From the NCBI GenBank assembly GCA_007125175.1, contig SLDS01000155.1:1-36002 (forward strand): DNA of 36,002 bases, read 5' to 3'. Positions 7,292-15,668 of this stretch are shown here, one piece after another. Below the pieces are notes generated by a model that was not told the DNA's origin, ran no database searches, and worked only from the letters and a program-made list of their open reading frames with translations. Within the stretch, counting starts at the first letter, position 1; the number at the start of each line of letters is the position of its first letter. The translations under genes and the position numbers were made by a program. Source of the stretch: Flavobacteriales bacterium. Its GTDB lineage: Bacteria > Bacteroidota > Bacteroidia > Flavobacteriales_D > Cryomorphaceae.

Positions 7292-8554
7292 ATGAGAAGA
7301 AAGGCCCTGGAAATAGTGGAGGTGAGCAAGCAGTACCGTCTGGGTGAGTTTGGAACCGGTACGCTCTCGCATGATCTTAAGCGCTGGTCGAGCAAGGTGA
7401 GGGGCAAGGGCGATCCATATGCGATGGTGGGAGAAGAGAACCGTCGCGATCTCAAAGGCGGCGATTATGTTTTGGCCTTGCGCGATATCAGTTTTTCCGT
7501 AGAGGAAGGAGAGGTGCTCGGCATCATTGGCAAAAATGGGGCTGGGAAGAGCACCCTGCTGAAACTGCTCTCCCGCGTGACCCGTCCCAGCAAGGGAAAG
7601 ATACGCGCCCGAGGCCGCATAGCCAGTCTGCTCGAGGTGGGCACCGGCATGCATCCTGAGCTCACCGGACGCGAGAATGTATATCTCAACGGAGCCATTC
7701 TGGGTATGAGTCAATCTGAGATTCGTGCCAAATTTGATGACATTGTCGAATTCAGCGGTTGTACCCGCTACGTGGATACCCCGGTGAAGCGCTACTCCAG
7801 CGGAATGAAGGTGAGGCTGGGCTTTGCGGTGGCTGCCTTCCTGGAGCCGGAGATCCTGATCGTAGATGAGGTGCTCGCTGTAGGCGATGCCGAATTTCAG
7901 CGGCGCGCTATTGGCAAAATGAAGGATGTGACAGGCAGCGGCGACCGCACCGTACTCTTTGTAAGCCACAATATGGCGGCCGTGAATAGCCTATGCAGCC
8001 GTGCACTCCTTTTGAAAAACGGTATGCTACACTATGACGGGAGTCCCGAGTCTACCATCAATCGCTACCTCGAGGAGAGCAGCTCCGAAAAGGATATGAG
8101 CAAGCTTCGCGACCGCAAAGGCAATGGTGTGGTAAAGGTAATAGCTGTGGATGTGCAGGGAGAGCAGCCGGGTCAGAGTCCGCAGAGTGGTCAGCCTTTT
8201 GCACTGAAGTTCAAGATCGACAATTCCGCCATGCTTGCCTCAAAAGATCTGCGCTTCGATCTGCGCATCGACGATTATTTGGGGCAGCGGGTGGCATGGC
8301 TTAGCACCAGCCTGCTCGATGCGCGTGCTGATGGGGCTCCCGGCGAGATCACTTTTGCCGTAGAGCGCCTCAACCTCACAGCCGGACTCTACTACGTCAC
8401 CCTCTACCTGGAGGCCAAAGGCGAGGTGAGCGACTGGATTCAAAATGCCTTCTCCTTCGAGGTGAATGAAGGCGATTATTACGGCACAGGCCGCTTGGCC
8501 CCGATGAATCAGACCAATGTATTGATGGATTTCAAAGTGGCCTATCATGTTTGA
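7292..8554 (+). CDS. wzt: Polysaccharide ABC transporter ATPase with C-terminal Wzt-type domain (copy 1)
   Basis: A 420-residue ATPase energising export of an undecaprenyl-linked glycan. The nucleotide-binding domain spans about residues 5-255: Walker A GKNGAGKST (Lys86), signature YSSGM (168-172), Walker B ILIVDEVLAVGD (Asp192, Glu193) and switch His in VSHNMA. The C-terminal part (about 285-420) is beta-rich and matches a Wzt C-terminal domain, which in E. coli O8/O9a binds the modified non-reducing end of the finished chain. The ATP-binding half is closely similar to that of the gene at 9277, while the C-terminal halves differ strongly. Its last 8 bases overlap the methyltransferase start, implying translational coupling. 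Confidence 0.92.
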   Translation: MRRKALEIVEVSKQYRLGEFGTGTLSHDLKRWSSKVRGKGDPYAMVGEENRRDLKGGDYVLALRDISFSVEEGEVLGIIGKNGAGKSTLLKLLSRVTRPSKGKIRARGRIASLLEVGTGMHPELTGRENVYLNGAILGMSQSEIRAKFDDIVEFSGCTRYVDTPVKRYSSGMKVRLGFAVAAFLEPEILIVDEVLAVGDAEFQRRAIGKMKDVTGSGDRTVLFVSHNMAAVNSLCSRALLLKNGMLHYDGSPESTINRYLEESSSEKDMSKLRDRKGNGVVKVIAVDVQGEQPGQSPQSGQPFALKFKIDNSAMLASKDLRFDLRIDDYLGQRVAWLSTSLLDARADGAPGEITFAVERLNLTAGLYYVTLYLEAKGEVSDWIQNAFSFEVNEGDYYGTGRLAPMNQTNVLMDFKVAYHV

Positions 8555-9272
8555 CAGTTACAAGGATCGCTTGCGCAAAATGGAGGCCAAGCTGGCCTAC
8601 CTCACCGATATGCAGAGGGAGCAATTGGCACTCGTACAATTGCAAAAATTGCTGCCCGATGACTATTATGCCGCCTTGAGCTCTTGGAGTATAGCGCCTT
8701 ATGAGGTGCTGCATATCTGCAATGAGATCGATATGGCTCCCAGGCGCAGTGTGGTGGAGTTTGGCACCGGCTTTTCGACCATATGCATGGGAGTGCTCCT
8801 GAGCCGGCAAGACAGCGGGGCCCAACTCATCGCTGTGGAGAATGACGAGACTTGGTACCGCTCCATGCTGCAAAAAGTTGAGCAATTGGGGCTCGCCGAT
8901 TGGGTGAAGCTGGTCCACGCCCCGCTCACCGATACCGACGGGATGGCTGCAAATGGCCATGAGCGCTGGTACGACAAGAAGGTACTTGAGCCTGTGCTTC
9001 GCGAAAGCGCCCCGATCGATTTGGTGGTCGTTGACGGCCCCTTTGGCCAATCGGCTCCCTACGCACGCAAGCCCGCCATCCCTTTTCTCAAAAACTTTTT
9101 GGCAGATGATTTTGCCATTTTTCTAGATGATTATCAGCGCGCTCAGGAAAAGGAAATCGCAGCCGCTTGGTCGCAAGAGCTGGGGGTGAAGGTCAAAGAC
9201 TTCCGCCGATACGCCATGCTCTCCACGCCGGGTTCATTTGACTCTGAGCCCTTCGCCTATCCCGAATTCTGA
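8547..9272 (+). CDS. Class I SAM-dependent methyltransferase in polysaccharide cluster
   Basis: A 241-residue protein with a Rossmann methyltransferase core. Motif I is VVEFGTGFST (about residues 70-79), binding SAM. IAVENDETW supplies the acidic residue at the end of strand 2, and IDLVVVDGPFGQ is the strand-4 motif. AIFLDDYQRAQEKEI follows, where the paired Asp may help bind substrate. A short helical segment precedes the core. It overlaps the upstream ATPase gene by 8 bases and ends 4 bases before the next ATPase, so it is certainly part of this operon. By analogy with WbdD in E. coli O8/O9a, it may methylate a sugar and cap the growing chain, creating the mark read by a Wzt C-terminal domain. 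That is inference: WbdD is a different, multidomain protein, and methylation of an internal sugar is equally possible. Confidence 0.8.
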   Translation: MFDSYKDRLRKMEAKLAYLTDMQREQLALVQLQKLLPDDYYAALSSWSIAPYEVLHICNEIDMAPRRSVVEFGTGFSTICMGVLLSRQDSGAQLIAVENDETWYRSMLQKVEQLGLADWVKLVHAPLTDTDGMAANGHERWYDKKVLEPVLRESAPIDLVVVDGPFGQSAPYARKPAIPFLKNFLADDFAIFLDDYQRAQEKEIAAAWSQELGVKVKDFRRYAMLSTPGSFDSEPFAYPEF

Positions 9273-9276
9273 AGCC

Positions 9277-10551
9277 ATGGGTGCAGCACTTCAGGCACTC
9301 GAGCTCGATAAAGTCTCCAAGCGCTACCGCTTGGGCAAGATTGGCAGCGGCACCCTCTCGGGCGATCTGCAGCGCTATTGGCAACTCATGCGGGGAGGCG
9401 AAGACCCTCATTTGCCGCTCGGCTCAGAGGCAGGTTCTGGCAGTATATGGGCGCTCAAGGATGTGTCACTGAAGGTGGCTCAAGGCGAGGTGCTGGGCCT
9501 TATCGGCAAAAATGGAGCCGGCAAAAGCACCCTGCTCAAGCTCCTATCCCGCGTGACCATACCCAGCTCCGGTCGCATCTGCCTGCGTGGGCAGCTCTCC
9601 AGCCTGCTCGAAGTGGGCACGGGCATGCATCCGGAGTTGAGCGGTAGGGAAAATATTTTTCTCAATGGCGCCATACTCGGAATGAGCCGCAGTGATATCG
9701 CTGCCCGATTTGACGATATGGTCGATTTTTCGGGCTGTGCCACCTTTATCGATACACCTGTGAAGCGCTACTCCAGTGGCATGAAGGTGCGCCTGGGATT
9801 TTCAGTGGCAGCCTTTTTGGAGCCCGATATCATGGTGGTAGACGAAGTGCTCGCAGTGGGAGATGCCGCCTTTCAGAAGCAGGCCATCGCACGCATGCAG
9901 GAGGTGAGCAGCAGGGGTGGACGCACGGTGATATTTGTAAGCCACAATATGGCCTCGGTGCGGAGTCTTTGTACCCGGGCTGTATGGCTCGATGCCGGCC
10001 AAATCCGCTTGCAAGGCGCAGTGGAAAAATGCATCTCCGAATACCTCGGCTATGCCAGTGCCCCCGGCCGAAGGTCATACGATTGGCATCGGGATGATGC
10101 GCCCCAATGCCCGGAGCTTCGGCTCTGCAAGGCCCGGCTGAGCAGTCCGGGAAAAGGAGATTCGGCGGCCCTGAGCACTGATGAGGACTTGCTCGTACAG
10201 GTAGTGGTAGAAGCCCGGCAGGAGCTCGATCACCTCGATTGCACCCTGCAGGTGCACAGCGAAACGGGAATATTTATCGCGGCCTCGAGCAGCATGATGC
10301 AATCGAAAGGAGGCGCCATAAGGGCCGGAGAGAGTATGGAATTCCTGTGCCGCATTCCCGCGCACTTTTTCAATCAAGGGGTGTATCGGCTCGGACTGCT
10401 ATTGGTCAGAGATAAGAACAAAACCTGCCTGCGCCTGGATGATCTCTTTCAGATCAGTCTCGCTACCGCTCCCCGAGCCAGAGATAGCTGGATGGGCACC
10501 CCGGCCAGCCTCTTGCTGCCCAATTTCGATTGGAAGAGCCAAAAAAGCTGA
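9277..10551 (+). CDS. wzt: Polysaccharide ABC transporter ATPase with divergent C-terminal domain (copy 2)
   Basis: A 424-residue paralogue of the ATPase at 7292. Walker A GKNGAGKST (Lys83), signature YSSGM, Walker B IMVVDEVLAVGD (Asp189, Glu190) and VSHNMA are intact, so it should hydrolyse ATP. The halves share long identical runs such as LLEVGTGMHPEL and the N-terminal pattern YRLGxxGxGTLSxDL. The C-terminal region (about 275-424) is Wzt-like in position but shares little with copy 1, suggesting a different ligand. The frame is open from a TTG at 9238 inside the methyltransferase gene; ATG 9277, 4 bases after that gene's stop, is the natural start. Two complete ATPases for one permease suggests either a heterodimer or alternative ATPases selecting different glycans. 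Confidence 0.9.
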   Translation: MGAALQALELDKVSKRYRLGKIGSGTLSGDLQRYWQLMRGGEDPHLPLGSEAGSGSIWALKDVSLKVAQGEVLGLIGKNGAGKSTLLKLLSRVTIPSSGRICLRGQLSSLLEVGTGMHPELSGRENIFLNGAILGMSRSDIAARFDDMVDFSGCATFIDTPVKRYSSGMKVRLGFSVAAFLEPDIMVVDEVLAVGDAAFQKQAIARMQEVSSRGGRTVIFVSHNMASVRSLCTRAVWLDAGQIRLQGAVEKCISEYLGYASAPGRRSYDWHRDDAPQCPELRLCKARLSSPGKGDSAALSTDEDLLVQVVVEARQELDHLDCTLQVHSETGIFIAASSSMMQSKGGAIRAGESMEFLCRIPAHFFNQGVYRLGLLLVRDKNKTCLRLDDLFQISLATAPRARDSWMGTPASLLLPNFDWKSQKS

Positions 10552-10627
10552 TTGCGTACAATTATATCCCCACATTTCACAGGCTATTTTGGCAGCAGGA
10601 TAAGGTGTTTTTTCTCACATTTGTAGC

Positions 10628-11194
10628 ATGGCATTTCTCAAGCAAGAGCAATTGATGGCCATGGGATTCAAATCCCTGGGGCGCAAGGTACGCCTCAGCG
10701 AGAAGGCCAGCATATACGGGGCCTCCCATATTGAGCTGGGCGACCATGTACGCATTGATGATTATGCCGTGCTCAGCGCTGGTGAAGGGGGCATTCGCAT
10801 CGGTTGTCATGTTCACATTGCCTGCTTTTGTGGGCTCTTTGGCAGGGCAGCCATCGAGCTGGACGATTTTGCCGGGCTCTCTTCGCGGGTGGCCATTTAC
10901 AGTTCCACCGACGACTATTCTGGCGATTTTCTCACCAATCCCACCGTCGACGAAGCATTCAGGAATGTGGAGAGCGCTGCAGTGCACTTGGCATCACATT
11001 GCATCGTGGGCACAGCTTCAACCATCCTCCCCGGCGTAAGCTTGGGACAGGGCTGCGCCGTGTCGGCCCATAGCCTGGTGAGCCGTTCCTTTGCACCCTT
11101 CAAGCTATTGGGTGGAGTGCCCGCGCGCGTAATCCGCGAGCGCCGCGATCTGCTGCTCATCCTTGAAAAAAAGATGCGTCGGCTGGATAGCTGA
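10628..11194 (+). CDS. Hexapeptide-repeat (left-handed beta-helix) acetyl/acyltransferase
   Basis: A 188-residue protein made of imperfect hexapeptide repeats of the LbH transferase class (ASIYGASHIELGDHVRID, IRIGCHVHIA, AIELDDFAGLSS). A loop with DDYSGDF follows, then the acceptor-side turn HLASHCIVGTASTILPGV, and the usual tail ending GVPARVIRERR. The catalytic His is likely in VHLASHC. It most resembles O-acetyl or N-acyltransferases acting on sugars, such as WbbJ/maltose acetyltransferase-like enzymes. It lies 76 bases after the second ATPase in the same direction, so it probably decorates the exported polysaccharide. A sequence CACATTTG five bases before the ATG is too close to serve as its -7 box. 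Acyl donor and acceptor cannot be told from sequence. Confidence 0.87.
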   Translation: MAFLKQEQLMAMGFKSLGRKVRLSEKASIYGASHIELGDHVRIDDYAVLSAGEGGIRIGCHVHIACFCGLFGRAAIELDDFAGLSSRVAIYSSTDDYSGDFLTNPTVDEAFRNVESAAVHLASHCIVGTASTILPGVSLGQGCAVSAHSLVSRSFAPFKLLGGVPARVIRERRDLLLILEKKMRRLDS

Positions 11195-11263
11195 GTGCAC
11201 ATTGAAATTTTCTCCCCAAGCTATCGGGTTATCAGGCCATTTCGGCCCTTCACTGGCCCAGTG

Positions 11264-12328
11264 TTACAGCTGCATGGCTTCCACCATGTCTTTGAGGCTC
11301 TGCTCGAGTGGGGTGTATTTTAGGCCGAGTTGCTTACGGCTCTTCTCGGTATTGAGTCGGATGGGGTAGCCCACATTGCGCTTTACAAATTTTGCGCTCA
11401 CGCCCATGGTCCAGCCCACAAGGTAGAGCAGCCACTTGGGTGCAGTTTTCTTGGGGAGCTTGAAGCGATCGCCGTATTGCTTTCGCAAAATATCGCACAG
11501 CTGCAATACGCTGCCAGTGCGCTCAGCAAGAATATGCCGCCCTTCGGCATCGGATGATTCCAGGGCGTAGACATGTGCCAGGGCCACATCCCTTACATCC
11601 ACATAGCCGAAATGCAGATCGGGGGCACCCATGGCAAACTTGCCGCTCAGCATGTCGCGCATAAAGTTGAGGCTCTCCGAATCAGAGCCGGTATCCAATG
11701 CAGGCCCCATTACAAAGGAGGGATTGATCGCCACCAGCTTCCATTGCTGCTGCGCATCGTGTATCTTCCAGGCTTCCTTTTCGGCCGAGACCTTGGAGTA
11801 GGAGTAGGGCTGATGGCTTGCCGAGCTGCTGGTATTCCAATGCGCTTCGGTAAATTCCTTCAAGCCCTGCTCTTGCATGTCGATGGTATCACCGTGTACA
11901 GCAGCCACCGAACTGGTCAGCACTACTTTCTTAACGGTACTGGAGGCATTGGCCGATTCGAGTACGTTTCGTGTGCCTTGCACAGCCGGCTCAATGAGTT
12001 CTTTTTGTGCGTTTTTGAAGCGCAGGGTGAAGGGTGAGGCAATGTGCATGATGGCATCGGCACCTTCGGCAGGCCCGTGGTATGAGCCCGCTTCGAGTAA
12101 GTTGGCTTCGTATACTTCGAGTTCGCCCTGACTTTTTTCAGCAATTTCGCTCAACACCCTGTATTTGCCAGTTTTGGAACGGTCCCTTACCGCCAAGCGG
12201 ACGCGGTAGCCCCTCTCGAGTAAGATTTTGCAGGTATGTGCTCCGATATATCCTGTGCCGCCCGTCACAAGGACAGTCTTGACTTTCTTCGGTTCGGGTA
12301 TGGCAGTTTTTTCTTCTGTTGTATCCAT
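11264..12328 (-). CDS. Extended SDR family NAD(P)-dependent oxidoreductase (dihydroflavonol reductase-like)
   Basis: A protein of about 354 residues with a Rossmann fold at the N-terminus: VLVTGGTGYIGAHTCK binds the dinucleotide. LAVRDRSKTG follows strand 2, where the basic residues favour NADP(H). The catalytic set is VLTSSVAAVHG (Ser) and YSYSKVSAEK (Tyr-x3-Lys). INPSFVMGP and GYVDVRDVALAHV are typical of the dihydroflavonol-4-reductase/aldehyde reductase branch. Likely substrates are aldehydes or ketones, not identifiable here. The frame is open to an ATG at 12394, but its first 22 residues have no counterpart in the family, so ATG 12328 is preferred. The gene converges on the polysaccharide cluster with a 69-base spacer and shares no operon. 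Confidence 0.85.
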   Translation of the reverse strand: MDTTEEKTAIPEPKKVKTVLVTGGTGYIGAHTCKILLERGYRVRLAVRDRSKTGKYRVLSEIAEKSQGELEVYEANLLEAGSYHGPAEGADAIMHIASPFTLRFKNAQKELIEPAVQGTRNVLESANASSTVKKVVLTSSVAAVHGDTIDMQEQGLKEFTEAHWNTSSSASHQPYSYSKVSAEKEAWKIHDAQQQWKLVAINPSFVMGPALDTGSDSESLNFMRDMLSGKFAMGAPDLHFGYVDVRDVALAHVYALESSDAEGRHILAERTGSVLQLCDILRKQYGDRFKLPKKTAPKWLLYLVGWTMGVSAKFVKRNVGYPIRLNTEKSRKQLGLKYTPLEQSLKDMVEAMQL

Positions 12329-12744
12329 GGCATTGGTTTGGTGCTGTGAACATACTACTTTGAGCTTTGCAAACAATGAGATTCTGCTTTCCATGCCCGC
12401 AGATTGCGAAAATCATTTTTGCTGAAAAGCAGGACCGTGAAATGATGTATCCTTCGGCCTGCAAGCCCGCAGGAGCAGAACGCCAAGCGGGGGTCTTGGT
12501 TCATGAAGACCTGAGGTGACTGAATCCATCTGGTCTTGCCTTTCGGAAAAATGCCTGTAGGCGATCAGAGACGAAAAGTGACAGCAAGCGCAATTTTCAA
12601 AGGGATCATCGGAAGACATGGGTGCAAATGGACGGTCGACATTTTTTGGACGAAAGCCATGACTTGATGTGCCAATTCCCAACCTGAAAGCTGCTGCTCA
12701 TTTGCCTTGCTTTTGTACTTTAGGGCTCCGAAAATCTGTCCCCT
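12329..12744. other. Intergenic region between SDR gene and P-type ATPase gene
   Basis: About 416 bp of divergent spacer. Short frames here (for example minus 12413-12682) have no recognisable domain and no credible start, and I do not call them. The right end carries the -7-like box at 12716. CCTGC and GCAGG around 12459-12474 can form a small 5-bp hairpin without a T-run. No RNA gene, repeat or riboswitch is recognised. Confidence 0.5.
12716..12723 (+). promoter_or_regulatory. -7-like box upstream of the P-type ATPase
   Basis: TACTTTAG, seven of eight to TAnnTTTG, ends 21 bases before the GTG start at 12745. The identical octamer, also preceded by a T-run, occurs upstream of exbB (16374). 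Confidence 0.4.
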
Positions 12745-15483
12745 GTGAATTGGCATGCCACGAGCATTGAAGATGCGCTGAAAAAGCTCAATACTGACTT
12801 AGAGGGACTCAGCAATGCTGAGGCACAGCGCCGTCTCCAGGAATACGGCCCCAATGAAATACCCGATGCCGGGCGCAAGCCATGGTTTCTCATATTGCTG
12901 CGCCAATTCAAGAGCCTGCTCATCGCCATCCTCTTCATTGCAGCAGTGATATCCTGGTTTACAGGTCACGGGGTAGACACTTATGTGATTCTTGCCGTGA
13001 TCCTGATCAATGCTTCCATAGGCTTCGCTCAGGAGCTCAGGGCACAGAGGGCTGTTTTTTCATTGCGCAGCATGCTTCAGCCCAAGGCGAGGTTGCTCCG
13101 CGATGGCACATCGATTATGGTTCCCGCTTCTGAGGTCGCGCCCGGTGATATCATCATCCTCGAGGAAGGTGATAGCATACCCGCCGATGCCCGCATATTC
13201 GAGGCCAAGAATCTCAGGGCCATAGAGTCGCCGCTTACGGGTGAGTCAGTGCCCGTCAATAAGCGCAGCGATATCCTTCCGGAAAACACCTCCATGGCCG
13301 ATCAGCACAATATGTTGCGCAAGGGCACCTTCATTTCGAGCGGCTATGCGCGGGCCTTGGTCACGGGCACCGGTCTCGATACGGCCATTGGCGATATAGC
13401 GCGCTCCTTGGAGGAGATAAAGGTCGGCAAGACCAATTTTCAGGAGAAGACCGATGTGCTGGCCAAGCACATGGGGCTCATAGCGATAGGCAGTGCGATC
13501 TTCTTGTTTTGCATGGCTTATTTCGTGCAGGACACGGAGCTCAGCGAGATACTTCTCATAGCCATTGCCGCCATGGTGTCCTCCATTCCCAGCGGGCTGC
13601 CTGCAGTACTGGCCATTGTGCTCGCCATTGGTGCCAATCGGATGGCCAAGCGCAAGGCCATCATCAGCGAATTTACGGCTACAGAGACCCTGGGCGCTGT
13701 GACCACGATTGTGACCGACAAGACTGGTACGCTTACGCAAAATACCCTTACCGTGAGGCGTATATGCCTCGATGCCGAGAAGGAGTGGGAAGTGAGCGGT
13801 GAGGGTTGGGAGCCTTCCGGCAAAATAAGCAGTGGCGATCACCTCTATCATCCGCGCGAAGATCAAGGACTCACCCAGCTGCTTGAGGTAGCTGCCTGGA
13901 GCAATAATTCCCATATCCGCAAGGAGGCTGGGGATAAGAGCTATCAACTCATTGGCGATCCCACTGAGGGAGCACTCATGTCACTCGCCAATAAGGGAGG
14001 CATATTTCCTGATAAGGAGAAAGCAGAAATAGACGGAGAACAAGAGTATGCACCGCCTCTCAGAAAGAAACTCGACGACCTGCCCTTCAACTCCACACTC
14101 AAGATGCGCGCTACCCTCACGGAGCGAGACGGACGCAAAGAATTGCTCGTGGTGGGAGCACCCGAAAAGGTTTTGGCAAAAGCCATGCACATGAAGGATG
14201 AGAATGGCTTGCGCACAATGGATGAAGCCATGAAGGAGCGCTGGCGGGAGAAGATAGAAGCTTGGTCGGGCATGGCCATGCGCGTGATAGCATTGGCTTA
14301 CAGGGATGAAGATGCTCAAGCAAAGGCTGTTGACGAAGAGCATCTCGAGGGTCTCTGCTTTGCCGGAATTGTGGCTATGGTAGACCCACCGCGACCCGAT
14401 GTGCGCGAGAGCGTGCTGGCCTGCCGTGAAGCCGGCATTCGGGTCATTATGGCCACCGGCGACCACCTCAGCACAGCCATGGCCGTGGCACGGGAAGTGG
14501 GCATTCTCGACGAAGGCCCTTCGGCAAATGCCGCAGAGGGTCTCACTGAAAATGATCTGAGTGCCATGGATGAGGAGACATTCACAGCTGCCGTGCGATC
14601 GACAAATGTATTTGCCAGGCTCAGCCCGGCCATGAAGCTGCGCATAGCCGAAAGCTTGCAAGCACAGGGAGAGCTTGTAGCTATGACCGGCGACGGGGTG
14701 AACGATGCTCCGGCCCTTAAGCGCGCCGATGTGGGCATTGCCATGGGCATCATGGGTACCGATGTGGCAAGGGATGCTGCAGGAGTGGTACTCGCCGACG
14801 ACAACTTCGCCACCATCGTAAAGGCCGTGAAGGAGGGGCGCGTGGTCTTCAACAATACACGTCAAACCAGCTTCTTCCTGCTCACTACAAATTTTGCGGA
14901 GATTACTACCCTTGTATCAGCGGTGCTGCTCACAATGCCTGTACCCCTGAGCGCTACACAGATACTTTGGCTCAACCTCGTGACCGATGGCGCTTGCACC
15001 ACAGCCATGGCCACAGAGCGCAGTCAGGGTGATGAGCTGAAGCGAAAGCCTGTGAAGCGCAAGGAGAAGATTTTGAACAAAAGCATCTTGCCCTTCCTGG
15101 TGATCAATGCAATTCTGATGGCCTCTATGGCACTATTTGCCTTCAATTACTACATCGATGAAGGCCTGGACAAGGCGCGCACGGCGGCATTCATAGTTAT
15201 GGCTTTCAGTCAGCTTTTCAATGTGTTCAATATGCGCTCATTGCGCAGCTCCATTTTCAAGGTAGGCTTCTTCAGCAATCCGTATATCAATGCGGCCCTG
15301 ATCATCTCTGTGGTCGTGCAGGTGCTCATCATCGAGGTACCCGCCCTTGCAGAGATTTTTCACTTTGTAAGCCTTCCGGCTCACGAGTTTATAGGTCTCG
15401 CGCTCATCCCTGTGCTTGTTTTGGTTTTTGGGGAGATTTACAAGTACATCGCACTGCAAGTGCAGGGCAAGGAAGTGATTTAG
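12745..15483 (+). CDS. P2-type cation-transporting ATPase with Ser at the M4 ligand position
   Basis: A 912-residue membrane pump of the SERCA/PMR1-like group. Actuator: PLTGESVPV. Phosphorylation site: DKTGTLTQN with Asp325. Nucleotide/P domain: MATGDH and MTGDGVNDAPALKRADVGIAMG. About ten membrane helices. Cation ligands by spacing to SERCA: M5 Asn716 and Glu719 (TTNFAEI), and M6 Asn744, Thr747, Asp748 (NLVTDG), are kept. The M4 Glu of the PEGLP motif (SERCA Glu309) is Ser283 (IPSGLPAV), exactly 42 residues before the phosphorylated Asp as in SERCA. After TDG the usual LPA is ACT. The SERCA M8 Glu appears to be Gln. A single-site Ca2+ pump, or another cation, is therefore possible. The start is GTG 12745, giving the usual WHA...IEDALKKL opening. 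It is probably monocistronic; a palindrome follows the stop. Confidence 0.92.
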   Translation: MNWHATSIEDALKKLNTDLEGLSNAEAQRRLQEYGPNEIPDAGRKPWFLILLRQFKSLLIAILFIAAVISWFTGHGVDTYVILAVILINASIGFAQELRAQRAVFSLRSMLQPKARLLRDGTSIMVPASEVAPGDIIILEEGDSIPADARIFEAKNLRAIESPLTGESVPVNKRSDILPENTSMADQHNMLRKGTFISSGYARALVTGTGLDTAIGDIARSLEEIKVGKTNFQEKTDVLAKHMGLIAIGSAIFLFCMAYFVQDTELSEILLIAIAAMVSSIPSGLPAVLAIVLAIGANRMAKRKAIISEFTATETLGAVTTIVTDKTGTLTQNTLTVRRICLDAEKEWEVSGEGWEPSGKISSGDHLYHPREDQGLTQLLEVAAWSNNSHIRKEAGDKSYQLIGDPTEGALMSLANKGGIFPDKEKAEIDGEQEYAPPLRKKLDDLPFNSTLKMRATLTERDGRKELLVVGAPEKVLAKAMHMKDENGLRTMDEAMKERWREKIEAWSGMAMRVIALAYRDEDAQAKAVDEEHLEGLCFAGIVAMVDPPRPDVRESVLACREAGIRVIMATGDHLSTAMAVAREVGILDEGPSANAAEGLTENDLSAMDEETFTAAVRSTNVFARLSPAMKLRIAESLQAQGELVAMTGDGVNDAPALKRADVGIAMGIMGTDVARDAAGVVLADDNFATIVKAVKEGRVVFNNTRQTSFFLLTTNFAEITTLVSAVLLTMPVPLSATQILWLNLVTDGACTTAMATERSQGDELKRKPVKRKEKILNKSILPFLVINAILMASMALFAFNYYIDEGLDKARTAAFIVMAFSQLFNVFNMRSLRSSIFKVGFFSNPYINAALIISVVVQVLIIEVPALAEIFHFVSLPAHEFIGLALIPVLVLVFGEIYKYIALQVQGKEVI

Positions 15484-15491
15484 TGTCTGTC

Positions 15492-15511
15492 CATCCCGTA
15501 TATACGGGATG
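15492..15511. repeat. Perfect 20-bp palindrome after the P-type ATPase gene
   Basis: CATCCCGTATATACGGGATG is its own reverse complement over all 20 bases. It lies 8 bases after the ATPase stop and about 160 bases before the outer-membrane protein gene. With no loop and no T-run it is a poor intrinsic terminator. The symmetry suits a dimeric DNA-binding protein or a compact dispersed repeat. I found no second copy in this window. Confidence 0.8.
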
Positions 15512-15642
15512 ATCCAGCTACTTGACAGTATCGACAGCATTCATTGCGAATGCTCAAGCGACCTGCATACCCTTCTCAGTTTTTCTCCATCATCTTTGGA
15601 TGATGAAATTTTTGTGGCGCCTGACAATTCCCGATGCACATC

Positions 15643-15650
15643 GACGTTTG
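15643..15650 (+). promoter_or_regulatory. Possible -7 box of the outer-membrane barrel gene
   Basis: GACGTTTG matches TAnnTTTG except at the first base and ends 18 bases before the ATG at 15669, the same spacing as other boxes here. The nearest upstream TTG is too far away (28 bases), so support is modest. Confidence 0.3.
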
Positions 15651-15668
15651 AATGCAAAATCTACTGCC

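Noticed and set aside
10616-10623. CACATTTG as -7 box of the acyltransferase gene
   Set aside because: Only five bases before the ATG, so transcription would start inside the gene.
12413-12682. 89-residue minus-strand open frame in the SDR/ATPase spacer
   Set aside because: No domain, signal, RBS or promoter; Cys/His/Pro-rich composition typical of a chance frame.
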